Positions 36,610 through 45,038 of a stretch of DNA of 64,000 bases are shown here, piece after piece. The notes beneath the pieces are model-generated. The model saw only the letters and a program-made list of their open reading frames with translations. It was not told the DNA's origin and did not search any database. The translations under genes and the position numbers were made by a program. The stretch comes from Salegentibacter salinarum (lineage in GTDB: Bacteria; Bacteroidota; Bacteroidia; Flavobacteriales; Flavobacteriaceae). The DNA lies in NCBI RefSeq assembly GCF_900168115.1, contig NZ_FUZC01000004.1:62001-126000 (forward strand), given 5' to 3'. How positions within the stretch are numbered: position 1 is the stretch's first letter; every line of letters begins with the position of its first letter.

Positions 36610-37265
36610 ATTCGCTTTTTAAGCCATTCCCTTAATTCAAAGAAATTTTGTGGTGCTACCCCATGACCCACAGGAAATTCTGAATAACTGTTTTCAATAT
36701 TAAGATCATCCAGAACAGGTTTGGTTTTTCTAGCCCATTCTACCGGAATCACCTGGTCTTGAGAACCGTGCGAACAATAAAATGATAGTTTAGAAAAATC
36801 ATTTTTCTCAAATCCCGGTTTTATAATTTCTTTATTTATATAACCACTAAGAGCGACAATATTTTTAACCTTTTCAGGATAGGAGAGGGCTACCGCATAA
36901 CTTAAAATACTTCCCTGGCTAAAGCCTAAAAGAGTTACGTTTTCAGCATTTAAATTATAGGCTTCAATTGCTTCGTCCATAAAACCTGCAATTTTCTCCC
37001 GGGATTCTTTAGCCTGCTCATCGTCACTAAATTTTCCATTCTGGTTATCCCAGTGAATCGCGTACCAGGCGTTACCGTAAGGTTGCATCGCGTAAGGTGC
37101 TTTTACCGAAATCACGAATAATTCATCGGGTAATTCTTCAGCAAAGGAGAAAAGATCGTTTTCATCACTTCCGTAGCCGTGAAGCATAATGAGTAACGGT
37201 GCCTTTTCAGTTTGGGTTTTCGGTTTTCTTATAAGGTGATGGAGAGAAAGTTCTTTGGTATTCAT
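36606..37265 (-). CDS. Alpha/beta hydrolase (phospholipase/carboxylesterase family)
   Basis: A 219-residue esterase of the Abhydrolase_2 type. The oxyanion region is LLIMLHGYGSDENDL, the nucleophile elbow is LLGFSQGSILSY with Ser, Asp is in CSHGSQDQVIPVEWA, and the catalytic His is in FPVGHGVAPQNF. There is no signal peptide, so it acts in the cytoplasm, probably on acyl esters. It directly follows the small membrane protein gene (no gap) and is the last gene of the operon that begins with the BatA-like gene. Confidence 0.93.
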   Translation of the reverse strand: MNTKELSLHHLIRKPKTQTEKAPLLIMLHGYGSDENDLFSFAEELPDELFVISVKAPYAMQPYGNAWYAIHWDNQNGKFSDDEQAKESREKIAGFMDEAIEAYNLNAENVTLLGFSQGSILSYAVALSYPEKVKNIVALSGYINKEIIKPGFEKNDFSKLSFYCSHGSQDQVIPVEWARKTKPVLDDLNIENSYSEFPVGHGVAPQNFFELREWLKKRI

Positions 37266-37592
37266 TTAATTTATTGTGCTAAACCATTTTTGAAAATACG
37301 CGCCTAAAATTGGCACTTCTTTTTGTTCGCCCTGAATTGCGGTTACCAGGCCGTAAATACCCAAAACCGCAATAAAAATATAAAAGGCAGATGAAATTAA
37401 CCAGCTGTCAAATAATCCTACTAAAACTCCTAAAACGTAAAAAGTAACGTGAATGCCAAAGGCCTGCCTAATATGAAATGAAGCAAAAGGATTCTTATGC
37501 TCGTTGTTCATAAAATAAGCGATTATAGTACCAATAATAGTGAGATAGGCAACAATAGCTGGAGTTTTTCCTTCTTCGGCAACAGTTTTCAT
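37266..37592 (-). CDS. Small DUF4870-like membrane protein
   Basis: A 108-residue inner-membrane protein with three or four hydrophobic stretches: VAYLTIIGTIIAYFM, IHVTFYVLGVLVGLFDSW, SAFYIFIAVLGIYGLVTAI. The sequence PFASFHIRQAFGIHV between the first two is typical of the DUF4870/Tic20-like group often labelled import component. Function is not known. It lies between the dihydroorotase homologue and the hydrolase in a minus-strand operon. Confidence 0.8.
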   Translation of the reverse strand: MKTVAEEGKTPAIVAYLTIIGTIIAYFMNNEHKNPFASFHIRQAFGIHVTFYVLGVLVGLFDSWLISSAFYIFIAVLGIYGLVTAIQGEQKEVPILGAYFQKWFSTIN

Positions 37593-37635
37593 AGCTGGTT
37601 ATTTAAAATACAAAGGTATTAAATTATGAGCGGAA

Positions 37636-38886
37636 TTATAAGCCAAAATCCCCTGCTTTGGTAATTATTCCAAAAGCTTTTCCTTTTAATTGATGACCTT
37701 TAAAAATACTGTTTTTTGAAGTTGAAAAAATATGGGCTTCGGTAAATTCATAGTTTTTATTCGGAATAAAAAGACTGAGATCTGCAGGGTTTCCTTCTTT
37801 AATTTCTATGTCTTCCAGTCCAAATCTTTGTTTTCCCTTAGAAAGCATTTCTGCAACCTCTTCGGTAGAAAAAATTGTGCTCAAAGCTCCAAAAGCAGAT
37901 TCCAGGCCAATGCTTCCATACAAAGCATTATCAAATTCAACTTTTTTATGCTCGGTATCTATTGGAGTATGATCGCTGGTAATCATATCTATGGTTCCGT
38001 CTTTTAAACCTTTAATTAGCGCTTTTATATCTTCTTTGGTTCTTAGCGGAGGCAGAACCTTAGTATTGGTATCAAAATCCTGCAGCAATGCATCGGTAAA
38101 GATTAAATTATGGATCGCTACACTACAACTAACATCCAGGCCTTTCTTTTTAGCTTCTTTTATCAAGGAAACCGATTTTTTAGTCGAAATTGTTGGAATA
38201 TGTAATTTCCCGCCGGCATATTCCAGAAGGTAAAGGTCTCGTGTAATTTGTAATTCTTCGGCCAGGTTAGGAATTCCTTTTAATCCAAGCGAAGTACTGT
38301 TTTGTTCTTCGTTAACCATCCCCTTGCCTGCTATACGATCTTCCTGAGGAAAAGATTGCACTAATCCATTAAAATTCTGGGCATATTGAAGCGCTATTTT
38401 TAATAAATTCGGGTTTTTTACTGCACGTTTGTAATCTCCAAAAGCAATAGCACCGCCTTGTTTCATATCATAAAGTTCGGCAAGGTCCACGCCTTCACTT
38501 TTAATGGTTAAAGCGCCTGTAGGGTACATTTTAACCGGGTGATGCGCCGCTTTCGATTTAACCGAAGTAATAGCCCCGTTATTATCAATAATCGGGAAGG
38601 TATTGGGGTTTAAAGCAATGTTGGTAAATCCGCTTTTTGCCGCAGTGTCCAGTCCGTTAGCAATGGTTTCTCGTTCTTCAAAACCGGGTTCTCCAAAACT
38701 CACACTACTATCAAACCAACCACGGGAAACGTGAAGATTTTCTTGAAAAATCACTTTATCAGCTTTGGTAGAAATATCTTTTCCTATTTTTTTTATAATC
38801 CCGTTTTCGATTAAAATATCCAGCTTTTGATTGTTATTAGCCGAAGTTTTATCTAAAATTGTAGCCGATTTTAAAAGTAGTTTCAT
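37636..38886 (-). CDS. Dihydroorotase homologue without metal ligands
   Basis: A 416-residue amidohydrolase-superfamily protein that aligns by eye along its length with dihydroorotases. Where active enzymes have DxHxH it reads DSSVSFGEPG (Asp59, Ser61, Ser63). The later His that usually starts HIST is PTIST, and DHAPH is DHTPI. The YPTGALT region of the bridging lysine also lacks the usual Lys environment. With most ligands gone, dihydroorotase activity is unlikely. A structural partner role for aspartate transcarbamoylase or another function is inference. It is downstream of the BatA-like gene. Confidence 0.9.
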   Translation of the reverse strand: MKLLLKSATILDKTSANNNQKLDILIENGIIKKIGKDISTKADKVIFQENLHVSRGWFDSSVSFGEPGFEERETIANGLDTAAKSGFTNIALNPNTFPIIDNNGAITSVKSKAAHHPVKMYPTGALTIKSEGVDLAELYDMKQGGAIAFGDYKRAVKNPNLLKIALQYAQNFNGLVQSFPQEDRIAGKGMVNEEQNSTSLGLKGIPNLAEELQITRDLYLLEYAGGKLHIPTISTKKSVSLIKEAKKKGLDVSCSVAIHNLIFTDALLQDFDTNTKVLPPLRTKEDIKALIKGLKDGTIDMITSDHTPIDTEHKKVEFDNALYGSIGLESAFGALSTIFSTEEVAEMLSKGKQRFGLEDIEIKEGNPADLSLFIPNKNYEFTEAHIFSTSKNSIFKGHQLKGKAFGIITKAGDFGL

Positions 38887-38941
38887 TTAGTTATAGTTTT
38901 AATCCCAATCTGTTGCTAATTGCTATTCAGTTGTAATACGA

Positions 38942-40867
38942 TCATTTCAGATATTTTAAAAGGAGCATTTCTGCAGTTAAAAATATCAGTGCAAAAATAA
39001 CAAAGCATTTCCAAAGCTTGTTGCTTTGTCCCGCTGCTTTTATTTCATTAAAATAAGATCCTATACTGGAATAAATTTTTACGTTTTCTGCTTCCTGCGG
39101 AATATTATATTCCAATTCGCTTTCGGTCCTGGGTGCGTTAAAACTTATGTAGCCCTGGTTTTCGCCTTTATATTCCAGCAAATAATTTCCTGACGCTATT
39201 TCCAATCCGGAAGTTAAGATTTCCAGATTATCGCCTAAAGCGCGTTGTTGCGGAATAAAATCTTCGGTTTCTGATACAATGTGAACCACTTCGTCCTGTT
39301 GCGTTTGAAACGGAATATTAATCTCATTTTCTTTCCCGGTTTCGTAATATAGATCCGGAGTTTTTAAAGCTGTCAGGCCCATATTATAAAATACCGGAAC
39401 GATTAATGGCGAATTTCTAAAATTAGAATTTTCAGAGTTTAAGGCTGCGGAAAAAAGAAATATTCCATTACTTTCCAGTAAAAAGCCTGAATTATTTTGA
39501 AATGAAAGTATTTTATTTTCGCCTGGTACATCATAATAGCTTTGCACTTTAGGATAATCAAAATTCTCAATTCTTTCTTCAAAAACTCCCGTAAGCAAAG
39601 GATGATCAAAAGCGAGTTCGGTTATTAAAGTTTCCCGGGTTTGTAGCTCAGAAAAAATAGGTGCATTGAGGCGATTAAGAAGATTATTATAAGAATTTTG
39701 ATCTATATTTTCTGAAGGAATAATTACCAGAGGTACGGCATTGTTTTGAAGACTTTGAAGGTTAGATTCCAAAGCTCCTGAAATGGATTCCAGCTCATTG
39801 AGAACTACTATATCGGCGGTATTTAATTTATTAAAATCAAGTTGATCTACTTGAAAAGTTTCAGTATTAAATTCGGGAGGGGTAAGGATGCGGCTTAGAA
39901 AACTGGAATCTATATTTCCCGATATAACAACTACTTCAGCGGGTTTAAGCTTATTCAAGCTAAAAAACAGTGAATTATCGTAGGCTAAAGAAGCGTCTGC
40001 GATTCTTACGATTCCGTTAGGAATTTCTTCTGCATTGATTTTAAAACTGGTTTGAGTACTTTGATTTTCCTCAAAATTTACAGCGGTTTTTGCTAAAAGT
40101 TCTTCTCCATTATAAACTGAAATACTTACAGGTTCTAAAATTTCTGCCGAACTGCTCAGTAAGACCTTTAAACTAATTTCAGAAGCTTGGCGATTGCTTA
40201 TGAATGCAGAATCAATACTGATATTCTGAGTATTTTCGGGAATTGCCGTAATTAAATGATAATTTATATTGGAAGCATCTGAAAAATCTTCAGGATTCAA
40301 ATTTTGCTGAAAATCGGAAATAAAAATAACGTCTTTGTCTCCGGTAGAATGTTTCAACAGTTGTTCTGCTCTTAAATTCAGCGTAGTAAATTCTGATGAA
40401 TTTTCTGCGAAATCAAGATTTTGAAGTTCGGTGGTTAATTCTTCTGCAGTAAGATTTCTAAATTCATTATTATGAGTAAAAAGGCTTATTTCCTCGTTTT
40501 CAGGAAGGTTTTTAATCAAATCCTGAATAGCGGCCGCCAGCAGTTCGCCATGTTGGCCGGAGGCTTGCATACTGTAAGAATTATCTAAAAAAATAAGCTT
40601 ATCGCTTTGAGAGGCTTCAGGATTCTCGGCAGGGAAATAGGGTTGGGCAAACGCGAAAATTAAAGCGGTTAACATTAACATCCTGGTGGCCAGCACCAAC
40701 CATTTTTTTAAGCGGGAACTTTTGCGAGTTTGCCGAATTACTTTTTTTAGGAATTTTACGTTGGTAAAATCTTCTTTCTGAAAGCGGCGTAGTTGAAATA
40801 AATGAACAGCCAGCGGTATGAGTAGTAAAAACAGGGCATAAAGTAGTTCCGGCTGTTTAAATTCCAT
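38942..40867 (-). CDS. BatA-type membrane protein with a von Willebrand A-like domain
   Basis: A 641-residue protein. The N-terminus LLYALFLLLIPLAVHLFQLRRFQKEDFTNV is the aerotolerance-regulator N-terminal motif, followed by a second membrane helix (LVLATRMLMLTALIFAFAQPYF). The VWA-like metal motif LIFLDNSYSMQASG comes next. A long periplasmic region and a final helix (LWKCFVIFALIFLTAEMLLLKYL) complete it. Such proteins occur with MoxR/Bat operons, which are not seen here. The role is unclear. It is first in the operon with the dihydroorotase homologue. Confidence 0.88.
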   Translation of the reverse strand: MEFKQPELLYALFLLLIPLAVHLFQLRRFQKEDFTNVKFLKKVIRQTRKSSRLKKWLVLATRMLMLTALIFAFAQPYFPAENPEASQSDKLIFLDNSYSMQASGQHGELLAAAIQDLIKNLPENEEISLFTHNNEFRNLTAEELTTELQNLDFAENSSEFTTLNLRAEQLLKHSTGDKDVIFISDFQQNLNPEDFSDASNINYHLITAIPENTQNISIDSAFISNRQASEISLKVLLSSSAEILEPVSISVYNGEELLAKTAVNFEENQSTQTSFKINAEEIPNGIVRIADASLAYDNSLFFSLNKLKPAEVVVISGNIDSSFLSRILTPPEFNTETFQVDQLDFNKLNTADIVVLNELESISGALESNLQSLQNNAVPLVIIPSENIDQNSYNNLLNRLNAPIFSELQTRETLITELAFDHPLLTGVFEERIENFDYPKVQSYYDVPGENKILSFQNNSGFLLESNGIFLFSAALNSENSNFRNSPLIVPVFYNMGLTALKTPDLYYETGKENEINIPFQTQQDEVVHIVSETEDFIPQQRALGDNLEILTSGLEIASGNYLLEYKGENQGYISFNAPRTESELEYNIPQEAENVKIYSSIGSYFNEIKAAGQSNKLWKCFVIFALIFLTAEMLLLKYLK

Positions 40868-40910
40868 AAAGCTTTAAAAAGTTTTTCAAATATATGAAAT
40901 GGAATTTAAG

Positions 40911-42113
40911 CTAAGGCCGTTTAATTTTGAATTTAAAAGTGCTGCCTTTGCCTTTTTCAGAAATTACCTCAATACTGCCGTTCATTTGCTCTATATGTTT
41001 TTTAACCGTGGCAAGACCAATGCCGCTTCCGGGATTTCCGTTCCTGTCCTTGGCATCCAGAGTGGCAAAAAGTTGAAAGATCTTTCCTTTATCGGCTGCA
41101 GAAATGCCTATGCCATTATCGCTTACTTCAAAACAATAATAACTTGAAGTGATTTTGAAACTAATATTTACTTTTCTAACTTCCCTGGTGTTATATTTTA
41201 AGGCGTTGCTTATTAAGTTCATAAAAACCTGGCTTAGCGCAGCTTTATTTATATTTTTAAGATGACCTTTTTCGGGGTAAGTGATTTCTACATTTTCTTC
41301 TAATGTATAAAGATCTGTAATTCTTTTTAAGAGGGTAGGGAGGTGAACATCTTCATAATCTTTCTCCAAAACGTGATCGCTGCGATAAAAACTTAAAATT
41401 TCATCTACATAATTTCTAAGCGAATAAGACGATTCTACTAAAAAGTCTAGATACTGTCTACTTTGTTCATCAAGTTTTTCTTTGTTCTCGTCTTTAAGCA
41501 GTTCGGTTAAAGAAATAATATTGGCGAGAGGAGATTTTATATCGTGCGAAACCAGGCTGGCAAATTTTTCCAGTTCCTTGTATTTCTGTTTTAATTTGCG
41601 TTGTACGTGTTGAAGTTTTGTTTTTTGTTTACGCGACTCAAAAAGATTCATACTTTGGGTCGCTAATGCCAGTAATGATTTTTTCTGATCTTCCTCTAAC
41701 TTCCTGATTTTTGTATCAAAAATGCAGAAAACTGCTATGGCGTGACCATTTGCATTTAAAAGTGGAACACCGGCATAAAAATGATATTCCCGATCGTAGA
41801 TATTCTTGGCATTTTCAAAAAATTCAGGATGCTCACGGCTGTTTATAATAAAGATTTCTTCACCTGCATAAATGGCATGTTCGCATAAAGCATTTTCCCT
41901 GGGAAGTTCGGCCAGTTGAGTACCGTAAGCCGATTTATACCAAATATTGTTTTTACCAATAATACTTATTTTAGCTACAGGAACCTGGCATATCTTTGCC
42001 GCCAAAAATGTAAGCTGATCGTAGTCTTTGTCTTCTCCCGATTTAAAAATTGCATATTCAGCAAGTGCTGCCCGACGTAATCTCTCATTTGAAGAAACTT
42101 TTTTATGCTGCAT
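40911..42113 (-). CDS. GAF-domain sensor histidine kinase (first of a tandem pair)
   Basis: A 400-residue soluble kinase. A GAF domain occupies about residues 25-165 (KISIIGKNNIWYKSAYG; YAGVPLLNANGHAIAVFCIFD). A coiled linker leads to the phosphoacceptor SHDIKSPLANI with His190, and the ATPase domain shows NLISNALKY, DNGIGI and GSGIGLATVKKH. No receiver or output domain is present. It strongly resembles the kinase gene immediately upstream in length and layout, so the two probably arose by duplication. Signal and partner regulator are unknown. Confidence 0.95.
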   Translation of the reverse strand: MQHKKVSSNERLRRAALAEYAIFKSGEDKDYDQLTFLAAKICQVPVAKISIIGKNNIWYKSAYGTQLAELPRENALCEHAIYAGEEIFIINSREHPEFFENAKNIYDREYHFYAGVPLLNANGHAIAVFCIFDTKIRKLEEDQKKSLLALATQSMNLFESRKQKTKLQHVQRKLKQKYKELEKFASLVSHDIKSPLANIISLTELLKDENKEKLDEQSRQYLDFLVESSYSLRNYVDEILSFYRSDHVLEKDYEDVHLPTLLKRITDLYTLEENVEITYPEKGHLKNINKAALSQVFMNLISNALKYNTREVRKVNISFKITSSYYCFEVSDNGIGISAADKGKIFQLFATLDAKDRNGNPGSGIGLATVKKHIEQMNGSIEVISEKGKGSTFKFKIKRP

Positions 42114-42180
42114 ACCTTTTGGCGATTAGTAGAATAATATAAAAAAAAATCTTCGATTTTGGATGAAAAAGCCTTACTAA

Positions 42181-43392
42181 TTAAGCTTTTCGCCTAATGG
42201 AAAAATCAAAACGAGTACCCTCTCCTATTTCAGAATTCACCTTTAAATTTCCGCCTAAATTCCCAACGAGTCTTTTTACGGTAGAAAGTCCAATCCCATT
42301 GCCTTTATTACCCGAGCGGTCACTTTTTGCCACGGTAGTAAAAAGTTTAAAAATGTCATCTTCCTTCTCCTTAGGAATGCCAATACCGTTATCCTGTATG
42401 CTGAAATAATAAAAATCGGGGTTTTGAGAGAATTCAATATCAATAACAATCTTATCTTTATCGTTATATTTCAGGCTGTTTCCTAATAAATTTAAAAAGA
42501 TTTGTTCCAGCGCGGCACGGTTAGAACTTATAATGGTATTGTCTTCAGGAAGGTTAATCACACAATCTTCAGTAATATTTAAAAGATCAATAATTTCTTC
42601 AAGTAATTGATGCACATCAAATTCTTCATTATTTGAGGCGGCAATATTATCGCTCTCATAATGATCTAAAATGCCATTTATATAACTGCTAAGCTTTAAT
42701 CCGGCTTGCTTTAGGTTTTTTAAATAATCCAAACCTTCTTCTCCAAGTTTATTTCCAAACTTAGCTTTTAAAATATCTGCAGTGATAATCATATTTGCCA
42801 GTGGCATTTTCATGTCGTGAGAAACTACACCGGCAAAATCTTTGAGCATTGCATTATGCTCGTTAAGTTGCTTTTTAATATTCTCCAGGTAATCGTTTTT
42901 ACGTTTTAGCTCCAGAAGAATTTCTACCTGTTTCGCCAGGGATTTTAGTGCTTTTTTCTGTTCCTGGTTTAATTTATTCGGTTTTGTATCAATTACACAT
43001 AGTGTCCCTAACACCATATTATCGAAGTTTTTTAGAGGCATCCCGGCGTAATAAATAATAGGATCGGTATCAGCAAGTACAAATGGATTATCTAAAAATC
43101 GATTATCTAAGCGGGTATCTTCAATTTCCATGAGTTGCTCAGGCTCCAAAATGGCGTGACTGCAAAACGAAATATCCCGTTCTGAGGTACACATATCAGT
43201 CCCATATTTAGATTTAAACCATTGCTCGTGTTCACCAACCAGGGAAATCAAAGAAATTGGTGTCTGGCAAATAAAGGATGCCAGCTGTGTAATATTATCA
43301 AATTCCTCCTCGGTAGGACTGTATAAAATATTTGCCTCCTCAAGCGCTTTTAATCGTTGGCTTTCGTTATTTGGAATAGGAGGACTCAACAT
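42181..43392 (-). CDS. GAF-domain sensor histidine kinase (second of a tandem pair)
   Basis: A 403-residue paralogue of the neighbouring kinase: GAF domain at residues 25-165 (SLISLVGEHEQWFKSKYG; YAGMPLKNFDNMVLGTLCVID), His192 in SHDMKMPLANM, and ATPase motifs NLLGNSLKYN, DNGIGIPKE and GNGIGLSTVKRLV. The pair keep similar spacing but differ at most positions, so the duplication is not recent. A 67-bp gap separates them, and the two may be expressed together. No response regulator is adjacent. Confidence 0.95.
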   Translation of the reverse strand: MLSPPIPNNESQRLKALEEANILYSPTEEEFDNITQLASFICQTPISLISLVGEHEQWFKSKYGTDMCTSERDISFCSHAILEPEQLMEIEDTRLDNRFLDNPFVLADTDPIIYYAGMPLKNFDNMVLGTLCVIDTKPNKLNQEQKKALKSLAKQVEILLELKRKNDYLENIKKQLNEHNAMLKDFAGVVSHDMKMPLANMIITADILKAKFGNKLGEEGLDYLKNLKQAGLKLSSYINGILDHYESDNIAASNNEEFDVHQLLEEIIDLLNITEDCVINLPEDNTIISSNRAALEQIFLNLLGNSLKYNDKDKIVIDIEFSQNPDFYYFSIQDNGIGIPKEKEDDIFKLFTTVAKSDRSGNKGNGIGLSTVKRLVGNLGGNLKVNSEIGEGTRFDFSIRRKA

Positions 43393-43452
43393 ATATTGAA
43401 AATTGTATTAAAACAAATTTAACAAATTTAAGCGAAACTTGTTAAATACTTA

Positions 43453-44217
43453 CTAATACTTTTCAAACACTCCTAATCCGAATAATGCAAAGTCATATTT
43501 CACGGGATCAACCGCATCCAGCTTCCTTAGCGCAATATCTAAATCATTTAAAGCTTTCGCATCATTAGCTTTTCGTTTTAAGAGTTTTAATTTTCTGGCT
43601 ACGTTCCCGGAATGTACGTCTAAAGGGCAGCTTAATTGCGATGCATCGAGATTTTCCCAAAGACCAAAATCTACACCGGCCTGATCTTTTCTAACCATCC
43701 ACCGTAAGTACATATTAATTCGTTTTGCAGCCGAATTCTTAAGCGGATCACTAACGTGTTTTTGGGTTCTTGATGGATGTGGAAGTTCAAAAAAGACTTT
43801 CTTGAATTCGTGAATAGCCGACTGAAGGAAATCTTTTTCAGCATTTTGAGTGAAAACCGTTTCAATGCCTCTGTGATTCTTATAGATATTTTGTAATGCT
43901 GAAATAAAATAAATTAGATCGGTTTCGTTAAAAGTGCGGTGAACAAATCCTGTTAAACTCTTCAAATCGCTTTCAGAATGATTTAAAATGAAATCGTGCG
44001 GACTGCGATCCAGCATTTCCATTAAACGATTTGCATTTTTTAGAATACTTTTTCGGTTTCCCCAGGCAATGGTGGCCGTTAGAAATCCGGAAATTTCAAT
44101 ATCTTCTTTTTTACTGAATTGATGCGGAATTTGAATAGGATCTGAATCTATAAACTCTGGCGTATTGTATTGTTCGACTTTAAAATCGAGAAAAGATTTA
44201 AGTTCACTTTTTTTCAA
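43453..44217 (-). CDS. TIGR02757 family protein
   Basis: A 254-residue protein typical of Bacteroidota and some spirochaetes. Matching segments are DPIQIPHQFSKKEDIEISGF, ATIAWGNRKSILKNA, GFVHRTFNETDLIYFI, KRINMYLRWMVRKD and the end SCPLDVHSGNVARKL. The helical layout with a C-terminal LDVHSG motif suggests relation to the HhH-GPD DNA glycosylase-like fold, but catalytic residues are not certain. It follows the ABC ATPase gene by 5 bp and is likely co-transcribed with it. Confidence 0.9.
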   Translation of the reverse strand: MKKSELKSFLDFKVEQYNTPEFIDSDPIQIPHQFSKKEDIEISGFLTATIAWGNRKSILKNANRLMEMLDRSPHDFILNHSESDLKSLTGFVHRTFNETDLIYFISALQNIYKNHRGIETVFTQNAEKDFLQSAIHEFKKVFFELPHPSRTQKHVSDPLKNSAAKRINMYLRWMVRKDQAGVDFGLWENLDASQLSCPLDVHSGNVARKLKLLKRKANDAKALNDLDIALRKLDAVDPVKYDFALFGLGVFEKY

Positions 44218-44222
44218 ACTGT

Positions 44223-44897
44223 TTAAATTTCCTTTTTATCAATAATTTTTCCGTCCTGCATAGTGATTTTCCGGTCGGCCATATCGGCAAGTTCCTCGTT
44301 ATGGGTCACAATCACAAAAGTTTGCTGAAATTCGTCCCGGAGCTTAAAGAATAATTTATGAAGGTTCTCAGCAGATTCGGTGTCTAAATTTCCTGATGGT
44401 TCATCAGCAAAAATTACCGCAGGATTATTGATCAGAGACCTTGCGACTGCAATTCGCTGTTGCTCGCCGCCACTAAGTTCAGCCGGCTTATGATTAGCCC
44501 GGTTTTTAAGTCCTAAAAATCCTAAAAGTTCCTTTGCACGTTCCTCAGCCTTTTCTTTTGCTGTATTATGAATAAACGCCGGGATACAAATATTCTCTAA
44601 AGCCGTAAATTCGGGTAATAACTGGTGAAACTGAAAGATAAACCCAATATTTTTATTTCTGAATTTAGATAATTCCCGGGAAGAGAGTTTATAAATATCT
44701 GTGTTGTTAATTTCCAGTGTAGAATCTTTATTTTTTTCAGGCTTATCAAGAGTTCCCAGAATTTGAAGCAAAGTGGTTTTTCCCGCTCCCGAAGCTCCTA
44801 CAATAGAAACAATTTCGCTTTTTTTAATATGAAGATCGAGACCTTTTAATACGTGCAGGTCTCCATAATATTTATGAATATTCTTGGCTATAATCAT
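44223..44897 (-). CDS. ABC transporter ATP-binding protein (LolD/MacB-like)
   Basis: A 224-residue ATPase. Walker A is [18 protein letters not shown], the Q-loop is [18 protein letters not shown], the signature is [19 protein letters not shown], Walker B is [12 protein letters not shown], and the switch His is in [11 protein letters not shown]. The LDxESAxNLHxL pattern after Walker B is common in LolD-type proteins, which drive lipoprotein release from the inner membrane. No permease gene is adjacent, so the partner is elsewhere. Copy E of the short repeat lies 5 bp before the ATG. Confidence 0.93.
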   Translation of the reverse strand: MIIAKNIHKYYGDLHVLKGLDLHIKKSEIVSIVGASGAGKTTLLQILGTLDKPEKNKDSTLEINNTDIYKLSSRELSKFRNKNIGFIFQFHQLLPEFTALENICIPAFIHNTAKEKAEERAKELLGFLGLKNRANHKPAELSGGEQQRIAVARSLINNPAVIFADEPSGNLDTESAENLHKLFFKLRDEFQQTFVIVTHNEELADMADRKITMQDGKIIDKKEI

Positions 44898-44902
44898 TTT
44901 TT

Positions 44903-44926
44903 CGCTCGATAGACGAGATTTTAAAA
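44903..44926 (-). repeat. Short interspersed repeat, copy E (upstream of the ABC ATPase gene)
   Basis: On the minus strand it reads CTTTTAAAATCTCGTCTATCGAGCG, the same layout as the other copies with two changes in the core. It is in the same orientation as the downstream gene and only 5 bp from the ATG, where a ribosome-binding site would be expected. Confidence 0.5.
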
Positions 44927-45038
44927 GTTCCGGGCCTTTTCCCGAATTAATTTATTATTAAGGAGAATGCCTTTTAACCCGTTTAGGGGTAATTATTAAG
45001 GCTCGTGAAAATTAGCCAAATTCAGCAAAACCCCCAAG

